A stretch of DNA of 64,000 bases from Prochlorococcus sp. AG-355-I04. Lineage in GTDB: Bacteria > Cyanobacteriota > Cyanobacteriia > PCC-6307 > Cyanobiaceae. The translations under genes and the position numbers were made by a program. The stretch's first letter is position 1; the number at the start of each line of letters is the position of its first letter. Under the pieces are notes generated by a model, which saw nothing but the letters and a program-made list of their open reading frames with translations, was not told the DNA's origin and did not search any database. The stretch covers positions 1-64,000 of the forward strand of contig QCDL01000005.1 of the NCBI GenBank assembly GCA_003280915.1, written 5' to 3'. Of the stretch, positions 11,845 to 22,946 are shown piece after piece.

Positions 11845-12090
11845 ATGCAACAAAACGACTCTCCAATGAAAAATCAAAATGATGGTTTTACGAATACATC
11901 ATCAAGTGATAGTGAATACTCAAAATGGGTAGACAATCAGGGTGATGAAGTAAAGAGTGTTTTTGGATTTAATAGCAGCGCCGAGCTTGTGAATGGTAGG
12001 GCAGCTATGATTGGATTCTTGATGCTCATATTAACCGAGTTGGTTTTTAGTGGCAGGCCTGTGACTTCTTCAATTTTTGGTATTAATTAA
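11845..12090 (+). CDS. high light inducible (Hli) chlorophyll a/b-binding-like protein
   Basis: 81 aa; C-terminal AELVNGRAAMIGFLMLILTELVF. Confidence 0.9.
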   Translation: MQQNDSPMKNQNDGFTNTSSSDSEYSKWVDNQGDEVKSVFGFNSSAELVNGRAAMIGFLMLILTELVFSGRPVTSSIFGIN

Positions 12091-12092
12091 AA

Positions 12093-12305
12093 ATGGATGA
12101 AAAAAAATCTAACCCAGTAAAAGTAATCCTATTTGTATCTTTATGGGTAATAATTTGGGGAACATTAGGCTCTTTAATTGATTATCCTCTTTATAAAAAT
12201 AAAATTTACTTAGAAGGAAGCATATATCAATATCTTACTTTCACAATTACAGCGATAATATCAATAATAAGTGCAAAGTTTCTTTATAAAAAATTTGAGT
12301 TATAA
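12093..12305 (+). CDS. small membrane protein, unknown
   Basis: 70 aa, two predicted TMs; directly after the hli gene. Confidence 0.65.
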   Translation: MDEKKSNPVKVILFVSLWVIIWGTLGSLIDYPLYKNKIYLEGSIYQYLTFTITAIISIISAKFLYKKFEL

Positions 12306-12557
12306 AAATTTGTACCTAAATTTCTTAATAATTTTTGCTGGTTCTTTTTTGTCATTTGACTCGTAAAGTATCCACTGATGTGTCTCAGTATCATGATCAC
12401 AACCATACTTTCCAGATATGCTATCGTAACTTGAAAGATATGAATGACAATTCTGGTCTGCCTCAAAAGCAGAATCATAACCTGTAAGAAAATATATTAA
12501 AAACAGAAGTATTACTAACAAAAAAAATACTTGGAAAACTAAATTTACTACCTTCAT
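12300..12557 (-). CDS. hypothetical protein with N-terminal TM
   Basis: 85 aa ORF, hydrophobic N-terminus, two Cys in the soluble part. Confidence 0.55.
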   Translation of the reverse strand: MKVVNLVFQVFFLLVILLFLIYFLTGYDSAFEADQNCHSYLSSYDSISGKYGCDHDTETHQWILYESNDKKEPAKIIKKFRYKFL

Positions 12558-12613
12558 AAGATTTTCTAAAATTTAAATATATCATTTAAAAATTTTTTTC
12601 GATCTAAAAATAT

Positions 12614-12859
12614 TTAACGACCAACATTAAAAACAAAGTCATGGAATTCTTGATTCTTTAAATAGAGGATGACTAGCAATATTAAAATCAAATTCAAGCC
12701 TAATACTATTGATCCAAAAATATTAATTTGTTTTTTACCTGGCAAAGTGTAAGTAAATTTCTTGCCTTTAAGAAAAGCTGCTAAGCCTTTTTTTTCTTTT
12801 TTTGATTCTTTTATTTCATTATCATTTTTAACTTCATTATCAGAGAAACCTTTTACCAT
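12614..12859 (-). CDS. hypothetical protein, Lys-rich N-terminus and C-terminal TM
   Basis: 81 aa ORF. Confidence 0.55.
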   Translation of the reverse strand: MVKGFSDNEVKNDNEIKESKKEKKGLAAFLKGKKFTYTLPGKKQINIFGSIVLGLNLILILLVILYLKNQEFHDFVFNVGR

Positions 12860-12913
12860 TAATACTTAAAATCCAAATTTATAATATTCCAAAAAAATAA
12901 AATTTTTTAATAA

Positions 12914-13225
12914 TTAACAATTTTTAATCACATTTGGAATCGTAAATGAAATTCTTTCATTTGATAAATTTTTTAAAAAATAAGCCTCTATAATTGCCGA
13001 CTGCATACCCAATAAACTTGATTGACATTTGAATCTATTTTGGTCAAATACAAGTAATTGAAGCTTTTCTATTTCAGAAACTAACTCTTTACAAACTTGG
13101 TTTTGAGAATTTTTAATACAATAACTAGCTTCTTTTAAAATCTTGGATTTTGTTGGTATTATTTCTGCCATAACAAAATTAGATAACAACAAAAATTTTA
13201 GTAATAAAAAAGTTAAATATTTCAT
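12914..13225 (-). CDS. hypothetical protein with signal peptide
   Basis: 103 aa; MKYLTFLLLKFLLLSNFVMAE; three Cys in the mature part. Confidence 0.65.
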   Translation of the reverse strand: MKYLTFLLLKFLLLSNFVMAEIIPTKSKILKEASYCIKNSQNQVCKELVSEIEKLQLLVFDQNRFKCQSSLLGMQSAIIEAYFLKNLSNERISFTIPNVIKNC

Positions 13226-13362
13226 TACTTCTTAAGACTGCAAAATTTGAGATACCTTATTAATATTTTTGGTCATTTAGGTATTAACATTTTATTGAAA
13301 TTAAAAAAAAAGATGCTCTAAAAGAACACCTTGGTATTAAGGGCAGAAATAGATTAAAGAGA

Positions 13363-13638
13363 TTACCCCTGAACTTTATCCTTAAAAAGTTTACCCGCAG
13401 AAAATGTAGGAACTCTTTTAGCAGGTATTGCTATTTTTTCGCCTGTCTTAGGGTTTAATCCCTGTCTTGCAGAACGATCTCTTGGCTCGAAAGAACCAAA
13501 TCCTAGTAAGGAGACTTTTTTGCCTTCCACTACTGAATCAATTATGGTGTCAATAGTCTTATCTACAATTGAAGAAACAACAGTTTTTGTTTCTCCTGTT
13601 GCAGCGGAGACCATGTTTACTAAATCAGCTTTGTTCAT
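13363..13638 (-). CDS. hup: HU family DNA-binding protein
   Basis: 91 aa; MNKADLVNMVSAATGETK, LLGFGSFEPRDRSARQGLNPKTGEKI. Confidence 0.97.
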   Translation of the reverse strand: MNKADLVNMVSAATGETKTVVSSIVDKTIDTIIDSVVEGKKVSLLGFGSFEPRDRSARQGLNPKTGEKIAIPAKRVPTFSAGKLFKDKVQG

Positions 13639-13714
13639 TGAATTTTAAAGTAAAGCAGAGATTTTTAAGAAAAGTTTTTTAAGCAAGCCTTAAAAACCCG
13701 AACTTGCACATCAT

Positions 13715-14005
13715 ATGGAGCAAATACAAATACGGCAACCGAAAATGCCGGCGGCGCAAAGCTTTATACAAATCTTAGGGACATTTTTAGCTCCATTATT
13801 TATTTTTATAGCCTCACTTTTTTCTTATATAAAATTAGCCCCTTTAACTGCGAAACAGCCAAAACCATTGGTAGCACTTGATTTATCCTTAAAAAATCCA
13901 ACTTCATTTATCAGAAAAGAAATGTCAAAGATAAAAAAAGTAAAGAATTTAAGTCATTTATTATGTTTTATTAATTTTCTGATATATTTCCTTCTCATCA
14001 CATGA
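13715..14005 (+). CDS. uncertain small hydrophobic ORF
   Basis: 96 aa ORF divergent from hup; no recognised motif. Confidence 0.3.
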   Translation: MEQIQIRQPKMPAAQSFIQILGTFLAPLFIFIASLFSYIKLAPLTAKQPKPLVALDLSLKNPTSFIRKEMSKIKKVKNLSHLLCFINFLIYFLLIT

Positions 14006-14263
14006 AAAAACATAATTTGTATTTTGAAATCAAGAAAAATCTGTTTTTTTCACAATTAAGCTTTCTCTCTAAATCTTCTTATTCATAAAGAATATGGATA
14101 GACAATTTGTAATTAATTTGTAAATTAATAATCTCAAAATCTAATAAATTTGATTAGTGAAACCTTAAATTTTAGTTTTTTTCTTAATTTTGTATCTATT
14201 ATTCTAATATTAGTAATTCGAATAAATTATCTCAATATTTAATTAATCAATGATAAAGAGAAA

Positions 14264-16297
14264 GTGACTCATATCAATAAAGGTAAACCATTTCCCTTAG
14301 GAAGTTCTTTAACTACACAAGGGGTTAATTTTTCCCTAGTAGCCACAAATGCAGAATATGTAGAAATCTTATTGTTTGAGAAAGAGTGCTCTATTTCCCC
14401 AAAAAGTATATTGAAACTAGATCATAACCATAATACAGGTCCCTACTGGCATGCGGAGGTAAAAAATCTAAATGAAGGTTGTATTTATGCTTTCAGAGTA
14501 AAACAAAAAAATAATTCGATCAACAATAACTACGAAAAAAAAGTATTAATCGATCCATGTTCAAGGGGTATTACCGGATGGGAGAGTTATAAAAGAGAAA
14601 ATGCATTAAAAAAGCAAGAAAACACTAATTCTTGTCTTAAAAGCGTTGTTTGCGATAGAAAATTATTTAATTTTAAGGATTATCCAAGACCGAAACATTC
14701 TTGGGAAGAAACAATTATTTATGAACTCCATATCAAAGCTTTCACTGGATCAACTGATAAAGATGAAAGTTGTTTTAAGAAATTTTTTAAAAAAATTCCT
14801 TATCTCAAAGAACTGGGTATTACAACAATTGAATTACTTCCAATTTTTTGTTTTGATCCTACAGATGCCCCAAATGGTCTAAAAAATTTTTGGGGATATA
14901 GTCCAATTAATTGGTTTACTCCGCATTTTGAATATCTTTCGAATGAATCCGCCGAAAAGAATAGAGAGGAATTTAGAAGATTTGTAGAGGAATGTCATAA
15001 AGCAGACATTGAAGTCATCTTAGATGTTGTATACAATCACACTTGCGAAGGTGATTCAAAAGGCCCAGCAATATCTTGGAAAGGCATAGATGAAAATCTT
15101 TATTACTTTATTGGAAAAGATAAAAATTATCAGGACGTCTCCGGATGTGGTAATACTATTGCAGCAAACAGAGGATTAGTTAGAAAACTAATAATTGAAT
15201 CCTTAAAATGTTGGGCGAGTGAATTAGGAGTTGATGGTTTTAGATTTGATTTAGGAATTGCCCTATCAAGAGGAGAGAATCTATTACCGCTTGATAATCC
15301 TCCAATTTTTGAAGATATAGAATGTGAACCAGAACTTATCGATATCAAGTTCATAAGTGAGCCATGGGATTGTGGCGGTTTATATAAATTAGGTGATTTC
15401 CCATCTAAGAATACTTTCACTTGGAATGGTCATTTTAGAGATGACTTGAGGAGATTTTGGAAGGGGGATAAAGATACAGCTTGGAATATGAGCGATAAAA
15501 TAAAAGGGACGCCATCTATTTATAAAGAAAATAATATTTTTCCAAAGTCGATAAATTTTATTACTTCACATGATGGATTCACTTTAAAAGACTTAGTAAC
15601 TTTCAATAGAAAACATAATTTTGCCAATAGAGAACAAAATAGAGATGGAGATAACCATAACAATTCTTGGAATCATGGTACTGAGGGACCAACTACGAAC
15701 TTATTAATCAATGATTTAAGAAAAAGACAACAAAAAAATCTTATTCTTAGTTTACTTATCTCTAAAGGTGTTCCAATGATACTTATGGGTGATGAGATAG
15801 GAAGATCACAAGGCGGGAACAATAATTCTTGGTGCCAAAATAATTTATTGGGCCGGATGAATTGGGAACAAGGTCAACAAGATTTGGAATTATTAGAATA
15901 TTTTAAATACGTCATAAAAATCCGAAAAAAACTAATAAAAATTTTCAATCCATCATTCTTCCCTAATAATCAAACCAATGAAAATATTCCAACATATCAT
16001 TGGCATGGAACAAAGTTAGATAGCCCCGATTGGAGTAGTTGGTCTCACACAGTTGCCTTTAGCATTAACAATGACAATACTAATCCGCTGGTCTGGATAG
16101 GTTTAAATGCATATTCAAAAAGTATCGATTTCCCCTTGCCGAAATGTAAATATAATTGGCTAAAAGTCATCGACACTAACATGTCTGAGATTTTTGAACC
16201 CTTAACTATTAATGAAAAATCTGTTTCAATAAAGAGTAGAAGCTCTTTACTAATCATTTCAGAAGAAGTATTTGGGGTAAAAAATAATTTATTCTAA
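14264..16297 (+). CDS. glgX: glycogen debranching enzyme / isoamylase-type GH13 (GlgX)
   Basis: 677 aa; GVNFSLVATNAEYVEILLF, DVVYNHTCEG, GVDGFRFDLG, FISEPWDCGG, NFITSHDGFTLKDLVTF. Confidence 0.93.
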   Translation: MTHINKGKPFPLGSSLTTQGVNFSLVATNAEYVEILLFEKECSISPKSILKLDHNHNTGPYWHAEVKNLNEGCIYAFRVKQKNNSINNNYEKKVLIDPCSRGITGWESYKRENALKKQENTNSCLKSVVCDRKLFNFKDYPRPKHSWEETIIYELHIKAFTGSTDKDESCFKKFFKKIPYLKELGITTIELLPIFCFDPTDAPNGLKNFWGYSPINWFTPHFEYLSNESAEKNREEFRRFVEECHKADIEVILDVVYNHTCEGDSKGPAISWKGIDENLYYFIGKDKNYQDVSGCGNTIAANRGLVRKLIIESLKCWASELGVDGFRFDLGIALSRGENLLPLDNPPIFEDIECEPELIDIKFISEPWDCGGLYKLGDFPSKNTFTWNGHFRDDLRRFWKGDKDTAWNMSDKIKGTPSIYKENNIFPKSINFITSHDGFTLKDLVTFNRKHNFANREQNRDGDNHNNSWNHGTEGPTTNLLINDLRKRQQKNLILSLLISKGVPMILMGDEIGRSQGGNNNSWCQNNLLGRMNWEQGQQDLELLEYFKYVIKIRKKLIKIFNPSFFPNNQTNENIPTYHWHGTKLDSPDWSSWSHTVAFSINNDNTNPLVWIGLNAYSKSIDFPLPKCKYNWLKVIDTNMSEIFEPLTINEKSVSIKSRSSLLIISEEVFGVKNNLF

Positions 16298-16298
16298 A

Positions 16299-16369
16299 AG
16301 CGGGCGGCGGGAATCGAACCCGCATCTTCAGCTTGGAAGGCTGAGGTTTTACCACTAAACCACGCCCGC
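16299..16369 (-). tRNA. tRNA-Gly(TCC)
   Basis: reverse complement GCGGGCGTGGTTTAGTGGTAAAACCTCAGCCTTCCAAGCTGAAGATGCGGGTTCGATTCCCGCCGCCCGCT folds as a cloverleaf, anticodon TCC. Confidence 0.95.
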
Positions 16370-16430
16370 ATTAAGTAATAGAATTACCATTGCAATAATA
16401 CATTATCAAACAATAAACAAAGTAAAAAGA

Positions 16431-17828
16431 TTGGAAAATTCACACTCGAAAAAAAATATTTCTAGATCAACAACAAGATTAATGTTCTCTTATGGGCTAG
16501 GAGATGCAGGCACAGGTTTAGTCGCGACACAATTTGGTTTTTTTCTTTTCAAATTCTTTATTTCTGCTGGTTTACCAGTAATAATTGCAGGATCATTATT
16601 AATGTTAATAAAGATATGGGATGCAGTAAATGATCCGTTAATTGGATGGTTAAGTGATCGTACTAAATCAAGATGGGGGCCTAGAATCCCTTGGATGATA
16701 TCAGCATCTGTTCCTCTTGGTTTCTCTTTAGCTGCGATATGGTGGACACCCACTGGTTCAGTGCTAACCAAGACTATTTACTATGCCATAATTTCTATAA
16801 TCGTAATGACTGCTTATACAAGTATTAATCTTCCTTTTGCAGCTCTTTCCACTGAAATTTCTGAAAAAACAGCAATAAGAACAAGATTAAACGCATCTAG
16901 ATTTACTGGCTCCATAATCGCAGGACTAACTGGTTTAATAATTGCTGGATTTGTATTAGGTTCCGAAGGATCTGCAAATAATGAATATTTTTTAATGGGT
17001 AAAATAAGCGGATGTATTGCAGTTGCTGCAACATTAATTTCTTGTTGGGGATTAGCTCCATTCGCAAAAAAAGCAAGAAGGCCTTCAGGAAAAGTTGAAG
17101 CTGTAACACTTCAATTCAAAAGGATCTTCAGAAATAAAAAATTTCTAAAAGTTATTACGCTCTATATTCTTCTCTGGTGCGCCTTACAATTAATGCAAAC
17201 AGTAGCGTTAATCTATGTCGAGGATGTACTGAATGTGCCAACATATATTGCGAAGTGGATCCCGATACCTTTCCAAATTAGCGCTTTAGTAGGTTTACAA
17301 ATATGGACCAGAGTATCAAATAAATTGAACAGGATTTCAGCATTAAACTATGGAGCGATTATGTGGATTATTTCATGTACAGCAGCTTTATTTTTACCTT
17401 CATTATCAAAAATTTCAGGCGTTGGAGATAGTTTTTTCCTAAATGCCAGCAACATATTTCTGTTCATTCTTTTAATTTTCATAATTTGTCTTATTGGCAT
17501 TGGAGCTTCAACCGCTTTTCTTATCCCTTGGTCACTACTTCCTGATGCAATAGACGAAGACCCAGAAAAACCAGCAGGATTATATACTGCTTGGATGGTA
17601 CTTATTCAGAAGATAGGTATCGCGTTTAGTGTTCAATTATTAGGATTTTTATTGTATTTATCAGGTTATCAATCATGCTTTGTTGATAAAGAGAGTCTAA
17701 ATATTATTGAGCAATGTTACTCAGCACAATTAACTATTAGATTATGTATTGGTTTTATACCCTCAATATTGGTAATAATTGGTCTTTTAATAATGAGAAA
17801 ATGGGATCCAAAATTAATTACAAACTAA
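16431..17828 (+). CDS. MFS transporter, GPH (sugar:cation symporter) family
   Basis: 465 aa, about 12 TMs; DAVNDPLIGWLSDRTKSRWGPRIPWM. Confidence 0.9.
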   Translation: MENSHSKKNISRSTTRLMFSYGLGDAGTGLVATQFGFFLFKFFISAGLPVIIAGSLLMLIKIWDAVNDPLIGWLSDRTKSRWGPRIPWMISASVPLGFSLAAIWWTPTGSVLTKTIYYAIISIIVMTAYTSINLPFAALSTEISEKTAIRTRLNASRFTGSIIAGLTGLIIAGFVLGSEGSANNEYFLMGKISGCIAVAATLISCWGLAPFAKKARRPSGKVEAVTLQFKRIFRNKKFLKVITLYILLWCALQLMQTVALIYVEDVLNVPTYIAKWIPIPFQISALVGLQIWTRVSNKLNRISALNYGAIMWIISCTAALFLPSLSKISGVGDSFFLNASNIFLFILLIFIICLIGIGASTAFLIPWSLLPDAIDEDPEKPAGLYTAWMVLIQKIGIAFSVQLLGFLLYLSGYQSCFVDKESLNIIEQCYSAQLTIRLCIGFIPSILVIIGLLIMRKWDPKLITN

Positions 17829-17837
17829 TATAAAGAT

Positions 17838-18593
17838 ATGTATTACCTTAATTTTTTCAAAAGGCTTCTAAGCAGCCTAGTCATTGGCGGGCAAGCAATT
17901 AATTTTATCTTTAAGGGTAAAATTTCCAAAAATGATCTCTTTGACCAACTTATGGAGTCAGGTCCTGGCAGTTTATTAATTGTATTAATTACAGGAATTG
18001 CCGCAGGTACAGTTTTTAATATTCAAGTTGCATCACAACTTACAAGTATGGGTGTTTCAAGTGAAATTGGAGGTTTATTAGCAGTAGGCATGGCAAGAGA
18101 AATGGCTCCTCTTCTAACTGCTACTTTAATGACTGGAAAGGTTGCGACTGCCTATGCTGCTCAACTGGGCACTATGAAAGTCACAGAACAAATTGAGGCA
18201 ATAACCATGTTAAGGACCGAACCAGTCCAATATTTGGTAGTCCCAAGGTTACTATCGATGGTAATAATGTCTCCAATACAGTGTCTTTTGTTTTTATCTG
18301 TAGCTTTATGGAGTGGCCAAATTTGGAGCACAATTTTTTATAAAGTTCCTCCAATAGTTTTTTGGACATCTGTAAGATCAGGAAATGTGAGTTTAACCAG
18401 TGCAGACTTAACTTCAATGTTAATAAAATCTGTAGTGTTCGGATTACTTATTTCAATCATTGCTTGTGGATATGGACTTACAACCAAAGGAGGTCCAAAA
18501 GAAGTTGGAACAAGTACAACAGGTGCAGTTGTAATGACTCTCGTTACTGTATCTTTAATGGATGTATTACTAACGCAAATTTTATTTGGATGA
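17838..18593 (+). CDS. ABC transporter permease, MlaE family
   Basis: 251 aa; VGMAREMAPLLTATLMTGKVATAYAAQLGTMKVTEQIEAI. Confidence 0.92.
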   Translation: MYYLNFFKRLLSSLVIGGQAINFIFKGKISKNDLFDQLMESGPGSLLIVLITGIAAGTVFNIQVASQLTSMGVSSEIGGLLAVGMAREMAPLLTATLMTGKVATAYAAQLGTMKVTEQIEAITMLRTEPVQYLVVPRLLSMVIMSPIQCLLFLSVALWSGQIWSTIFYKVPPIVFWTSVRSGNVSLTSADLTSMLIKSVVFGLLISIIACGYGLTTKGGPKEVGTSTTGAVVMTLVTVSLMDVLLTQILFG

Positions 18594-19002
18594 TTCTATG
18601 TTTAATACTAAATCAAAAAAAGAGGAACCAGTAATAATATCTCCTTCATTTCAGTTGCCAATCATTCTAATAGTTTTAAGTTTTATGCTTTTGTTTTTGA
18701 ATATTGGTTCTTTGCCAACAATAGTTTTTGCTTCTTTTAGCTTTTTTTTATTACTTCAGTCATTCACTTTAAGAATAAAAATAACAAACGATGATTTTAT
18801 CGTTTTACAATTAGGTAAAGAGATTAGAACTTTTCCATTCAAGAACTGGATATCATGGAAATTCTTTTTCCCTATAATCCCAGGTATTTTTTATTTTAGA
18901 GAAAAGTCCAGTCCTCATTTATTACCAATTTTATTTAATCCAAAGCAATTAAAAGATGAGCTCATGAAAAAAGTTGACTCCCTGGAAATTAAAAACTCTT
19001 AA
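18586..19002 (+). CDS. DUF3119-like membrane protein
   Basis: 138 aa, two TMs; overlaps the mlaE-like gene; family name from recognition. Confidence 0.7.
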   Translation: MDDSMFNTKSKKEEPVIISPSFQLPIILIVLSFMLLFLNIGSLPTIVFASFSFFLLLQSFTLRIKITNDDFIVLQLGKEIRTFPFKNWISWKFFFPIIPGIFYFREKSSPHLLPILFNPKQLKDELMKKVDSLEIKNS

Positions 19003-19036
19003 ATTCAGACTTTGCCAAATCATCAAAATTATTTAA

Positions 19037-20047
19037 ATGACCAATACAAAAATTTTCGACAATAATCCTGAAAAGGAATTAAAAATAGATAAGTCAATTT
19101 CAGATGATAAAACCAAACAAATTAGTAAGAAAAATTCAACTCAAAATAAAAAAATTACACCGAAAAACAATAAATCAACTAAATCTTTTGATGAAATTTC
19201 TAATGAAATTTTTAGAGATCTCTTTTCAAAAAAAGAATCTTTAATTAAAGAAATAAAAGATTTAGAAACAAAAAAGAATGAAATAGAAAAAGATATTGAG
19301 TCTAATTTTAAAGGTCAGTCAGATAATATTGCTAAAAGAGTTAAAGGCTTTCAAGAGTACTTAACTGGAGCTTTGCAGAATCTTTCACAAAACGTAGAGA
19401 GACTTGAATTAGTTTCTCAACCAATAATCGTAAAGCCTTCTCCACTTGATGAGAAAAAGCAAGACAATAGCACAAATAATGTAGTTAATGTTCCTGCTCT
19501 TTCAGAGACATTTAAGCCAGATGAAGAGATTATAAAAAGTTGCTTTACAAGTTTCACAGAACAACCCGACTTTTATGCAGAACCTTGGAAATTAAGACGA
19601 AGTCTTGATTCCTCAGATATAGAAATTATGGATGATTGGTTCTTTAACATGGGGGGAAGAGGTTCTCTTGAAAGTAGAGGATCTCGACAAAAAAATGCCT
19701 TGTTATCAGCTGGCTTAATATCTATTCTTGGCGAATTATATGGAGATCAATTTCAGACTCTTATTTTAGCTTCGCAGCCTGAACGATTAGGTGAATGGAG
19801 AAGAATTCTTCAAGATTCACTTGGTCTGACAAGGGATGACTTTGGACCTAATAGTGGGATTGTTCTGTTTGAAAGGCCTGAAGGTGTCATCGAAAGAGCA
19901 GATAGATTAGAAGCCAATGAAGAATTGCCATTTATTATCATTGATGCAGCAGAAACTTCTGTTGAGATTCCAATACTTCAATTCCCATTATGGGTTGCAT
20001 TTGCTGGTTCAGATAATGAAATTTACGATGATCTTGAATTAAACTAA
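19037..20047 (+). CDS. DUF3086-like protein
   Basis: 336 aa; coiled-coil N-terminal half, conserved [19 protein letters not shown] region. Confidence 0.75.
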   Translation: MTNTKIFDNNPEKELKIDKSISDDKTKQISKKNSTQNKKITPKNNKSTKSFDEISNEIFRDLFSKKESLIKEIKDLETKKNEIEKDIESNFKGQSDNIAKRVKGFQEYLTGALQNLSQNVERLELVSQPIIVKPSPLDEKKQDNSTNNVVNVPALSETFKPDEEIIKSCFTSFTEQPDFYAEPWKLRRSLDSSDIEIMDDWFFNMGGRGSLESRGSRQKNALLSAGLISILGELYGDQFQTLILASQPERLGEWRRILQDSLGLTRDDFGPNSGIVLFERPEGVIERADRLEANEELPFIIIDAAETSVEIPILQFPLWVAFAGSDNEIYDDLELN

Positions 20048-20052
20048 GGTTT

Positions 20053-20646
20053 ATGAATATCTTAATAATTTTTACAAGTTATCTTTTAGGATCACTTCCG
20101 ACAGGTTTTTTAATTGGGAAATATCTCAAAAATATAGATCTAAGAACTTTGGGTTCCGGATCAACAGGTGCCACAAATGTCTTGAGAAATGTTGGGAAAT
20201 GGCCAGCACTTTTTGTGTTTATCATTGACGTTGGGAAAGGCCTTATAGCAGTAAAAATTTCTCAAATTTATACAGATCAAGGATTAATAGAGGTAATAGC
20301 AGGGATATCCGCTATCTCAGGACATATTTGGCCAATATGGCTTAGAGGTAAAGGAGGGAAAGCTGTTGCTACTGGATTAGGAATGTTTTTAGCTCTTTCT
20401 TGGAAAGTTGGACTCGCATCTCTTGGCATTTTTTTAATAGTCCTAACAAAAACTAAATTTGTTTCTTTATCCAGTATTTCAGCTGCAATCTTACTTCCTA
20501 TTTTTATGTTTTTTTACCTAGGTAAATTTTTGCACTCATACTTTTTTATAAGTTTAATCGTGGCATTCTTAGTAATCTGGAAACATAGAACAAACATATC
20601 AAGGCTGCTTAAAGGAGAAGAATCCAAAATTAATCAGAATCAATAG
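20053..20646 (+). CDS. plsY: glycerol-3-phosphate acyltransferase PlsY
   Basis: 197 aa; [45 protein letters not shown]. Confidence 0.96.
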   Translation: MNILIIFTSYLLGSLPTGFLIGKYLKNIDLRTLGSGSTGATNVLRNVGKWPALFVFIIDVGKGLIAVKISQIYTDQGLIEVIAGISAISGHIWPIWLRGKGGKAVATGLGMFLALSWKVGLASLGIFLIVLTKTKFVSLSSISAAILLPIFMFFYLGKFLHSYFFISLIVAFLVIWKHRTNISRLLKGEESKINQNQ

Positions 20647-21361
20647 ATTTAAATATCTCTACTAGAGCTTTATTAGGATCTATAGCTGTTGAAATTGATC
20701 TACCAATGACTAACTTAGAAGCGCCATTATCTATAGCTTCATGGGGAGTCATAATTCTATTTTGATCATCTTTATTGTCAATATTTAATCTGATACCTGG
20801 TGTAATAAGTTCAAAATTATGTTTATAAATAGATCTCAAAATATTTACCTCCCAAGGGGAACAAACACATCCATCTAATCCGGCATCAAAAGACAACTTT
20901 GCAAGTCTCAAGACATTTTCTTCAATTGAATTATTTCTATCAAGATCAGTTTGAAAGTCTTTAAGAGAAAAGCTTGTTAAAACAGTTATTCCTACAACCA
21001 ATGGAGGCTTCAAACTGACTGAGGTGGCTCCTTCTAAACATGCTTTTTTCGAATCCTTAAGAGCTTTTAAACCTGCTGAAGCATGAATAGAAATTATATC
21101 AACCCCTAATTTTGAAACTTGGAAACATGCTGCACGCATTGTATTAGGAATATCATGAAATTTTAAGTCTAAAAAAATTTTTTTATTTAAACCTTTTAAT
21201 ATTTCAATAACTCTTGGACCTTCCCTAACAAACAGCTCTAAACCAACTTTCACCCACTTAATATTAGGACATTTTTCCAAAAGTAATTTTGCTTGACTTA
21301 CATCTAATCCATCAATAGCCAATATTATTTTATCTTCTGAATTAAATCTTTTATTCATCAA
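20630..21361 (-). CDS. pyrF: orotidine 5'-phosphate decarboxylase
   Basis: 243 aa; [21 protein letters not shown]. Confidence 0.96.
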   Translation of the reverse strand: MMNKRFNSEDKIILAIDGLDVSQAKLLLEKCPNIKWVKVGLELFVREGPRVIEILKGLNKKIFLDLKFHDIPNTMRAACFQVSKLGVDIISIHASAGLKALKDSKKACLEGATSVSLKPPLVVGITVLTSFSLKDFQTDLDRNNSIEENVLRLAKLSFDAGLDGCVCSPWEVNILRSIYKHNFELITPGIRLNIDNKDDQNRIMTPHEAIDNGASKLVIGRSISTAIDPNKALVEIFKSIDSD

Positions 21362-21364
21362 TTT

Positions 21365-22603
21365 TCAGTTTTCAAACCTCTTAATTATTTTTTTTCCAAT
21401 TTGCAAAATTTTCCCTTCCAAATCTTTTTTTGACTCAAAAACTAAATCAGGGTTCATTACCTTCTGACTATCAATTTTTACACCCCCACCTTTAATAGAT
21501 CTTTTGGATTCGCTGCTAGATTTGAAAAGTTTTAGAGCACTTAACAAATAAAAAAACTTTACTGGAAAAACTACTTCTTTTAGAGAAATCTCTGGAATTT
21601 CTCCAACTTTTTCTTTGTGTCCAAGGAATAATTTTTCGCAGTTTGATTGCGCCTTTAATGCTTCTTCGTCCCCATGGAATAAAGTAGTAACTTCTAAAGC
21701 CATTCTCCTCTGTAATTCACGAGGATTTGAGTTTTCCAGTAAACCTAAATCTAATTCAGTAAGTAATTCAAAATAGGTGGGTATTATATTATCGGGTACT
21801 TTTTCTAATTTTGAATACATTGAAAGAGGATCTTCAGTCAAACCGACTGTGTTAAATTCAGATTTACTCATCTTCTTAATTCCATCTAAACCTGTCAAAA
21901 TTGGCAGCAGAACACCAAATTGAGGGTCTTGTTTAAAATGCCTTTGAAGGTCCCTTCCTATTGCAATATTAAATTTCTGATCTGTGCCTCCAAGCTCGAT
22001 ATCTGATTGAACAACTACCGAATCGTAACCTTGTAATAGTGGATATAAGAATTCATGCAAAGCAATTGGGACTTGCGAATTGTATCTTTTATTAAATTCC
22101 TCCTTAGCTAGCATTTGACTAACTGTTGCACTCCCCATTAATTCAATTATCGAATTAAGATTCAATCCTTTTAACCATTCACTGTTATATCTAATTTCTA
22201 TTCTATCTTTTGAATCAAAATCTAAAATAGATTCATTGGCTGGCTTTCCCATCCCTAGTTGGGTTAAGTATGTTTTTGCATTATCCTTAACTTCTTTTTC
22301 CGATAACTGAACTCTTGTTTTGTTTTTTCCGGTTGGATCTCCAATTTGAGCAGTAAAATCCCCAATAATTAAAACTGCAATATGTCCATTATCTTGGAAT
22401 GCCCTAAGTTTTTTAAACAATATGCTGTGCCCAAGATGAATATCGGTTCCAGTTGGATCGATGCCGAGTTTAACCCTTAATTTTTTATTATTTTTTTTCG
22501 CATGATTAATTATCTCCGAAAAAGCTTGATCTGTTCCTTTAATTGGAAAAAATTCTTCTATTCCTCTTGACAGCCATGATGGCAATTTTAAATTATCTGT
22601 CAT
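21365..22603 (-). CDS. tyrS: tyrosyl-tRNA synthetase
   Basis: 412 aa; [24 protein letters not shown]-terminal S4-like domain. Confidence 0.97.
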   Translation of the reverse strand: MTDNLKLPSWLSRGIEEFFPIKGTDQAFSEIINHAKKNNKKLRVKLGIDPTGTDIHLGHSILFKKLRAFQDNGHIAVLIIGDFTAQIGDPTGKNKTRVQLSEKEVKDNAKTYLTQLGMGKPANESILDFDSKDRIEIRYNSEWLKGLNLNSIIELMGSATVSQMLAKEEFNKRYNSQVPIALHEFLYPLLQGYDSVVVQSDIELGGTDQKFNIAIGRDLQRHFKQDPQFGVLLPILTGLDGIKKMSKSEFNTVGLTEDPLSMYSKLEKVPDNIIPTYFELLTELDLGLLENSNPRELQRRMALEVTTLFHGDEEALKAQSNCEKLFLGHKEKVGEIPEISLKEVVFPVKFFYLLSALKLFKSSSESKRSIKGGGVKIDSQKVMNPDLVFESKKDLEGKILQIGKKIIKRFEN

Positions 22604-22622
22604 GAAGCTTTAACCGTTAACT

Positions 22623-22946
22623 TTAAGAAGTTTTATCAAGTTCATCCTTCATTCTTATTAAGGTTTTATTCATTTGATCGAACATTTGATCAGGAGTAAT
22701 CCCAAATTGACCTAACTGCGTCTTTAATTGCTCTACTGTCATTTTTGCTTGAAAATCTTCAGACAATTCAAATCTCTTCATAAAAACCTTATAACGATCC
22801 ATAAGAGTTTCCATTTTTTTTATAAACATTTTTTTACCTTCTCTATCAAATTTTCCATAATCAGAGCCAAGTTTCATAAGTTCTTGGTAATCTGTAAAAA
22901 GCTTTTTAGCTTCTTCTTGAACGATGTCTGACTCAAAGAATCCCAT
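22623..22946 (-). CDS. DUF1825 family protein
   Basis: MGFFESDIVQEEAKKLFTDYQELMKLGSDYGKFDREGKK; start moved from the track's 22979 to the internal Met. Confidence 0.85.
   Translation of the reverse strand: MGFFESDIVQEEAKKLFTDYQELMKLGSDYGKFDREGKKMFIKKMETLMDRYKVFMKRFELSEDFQAKMTVEQLKTQLGQFGITPDQMFDQMNKTLIRMKDELDKTS

Noticed and set aside
13715-14005. 96-aa ORF divergent from hup as a new gene family
   Set aside because: No motif and doubtful composition; kept only as a low-confidence feature.
16299-16369. tRNA-Gly as an integration site for a genomic island
   Set aside because: No integrase, attachment-site duplication or foreign-looking genes beside it; same for tRNA-Val at 47858.
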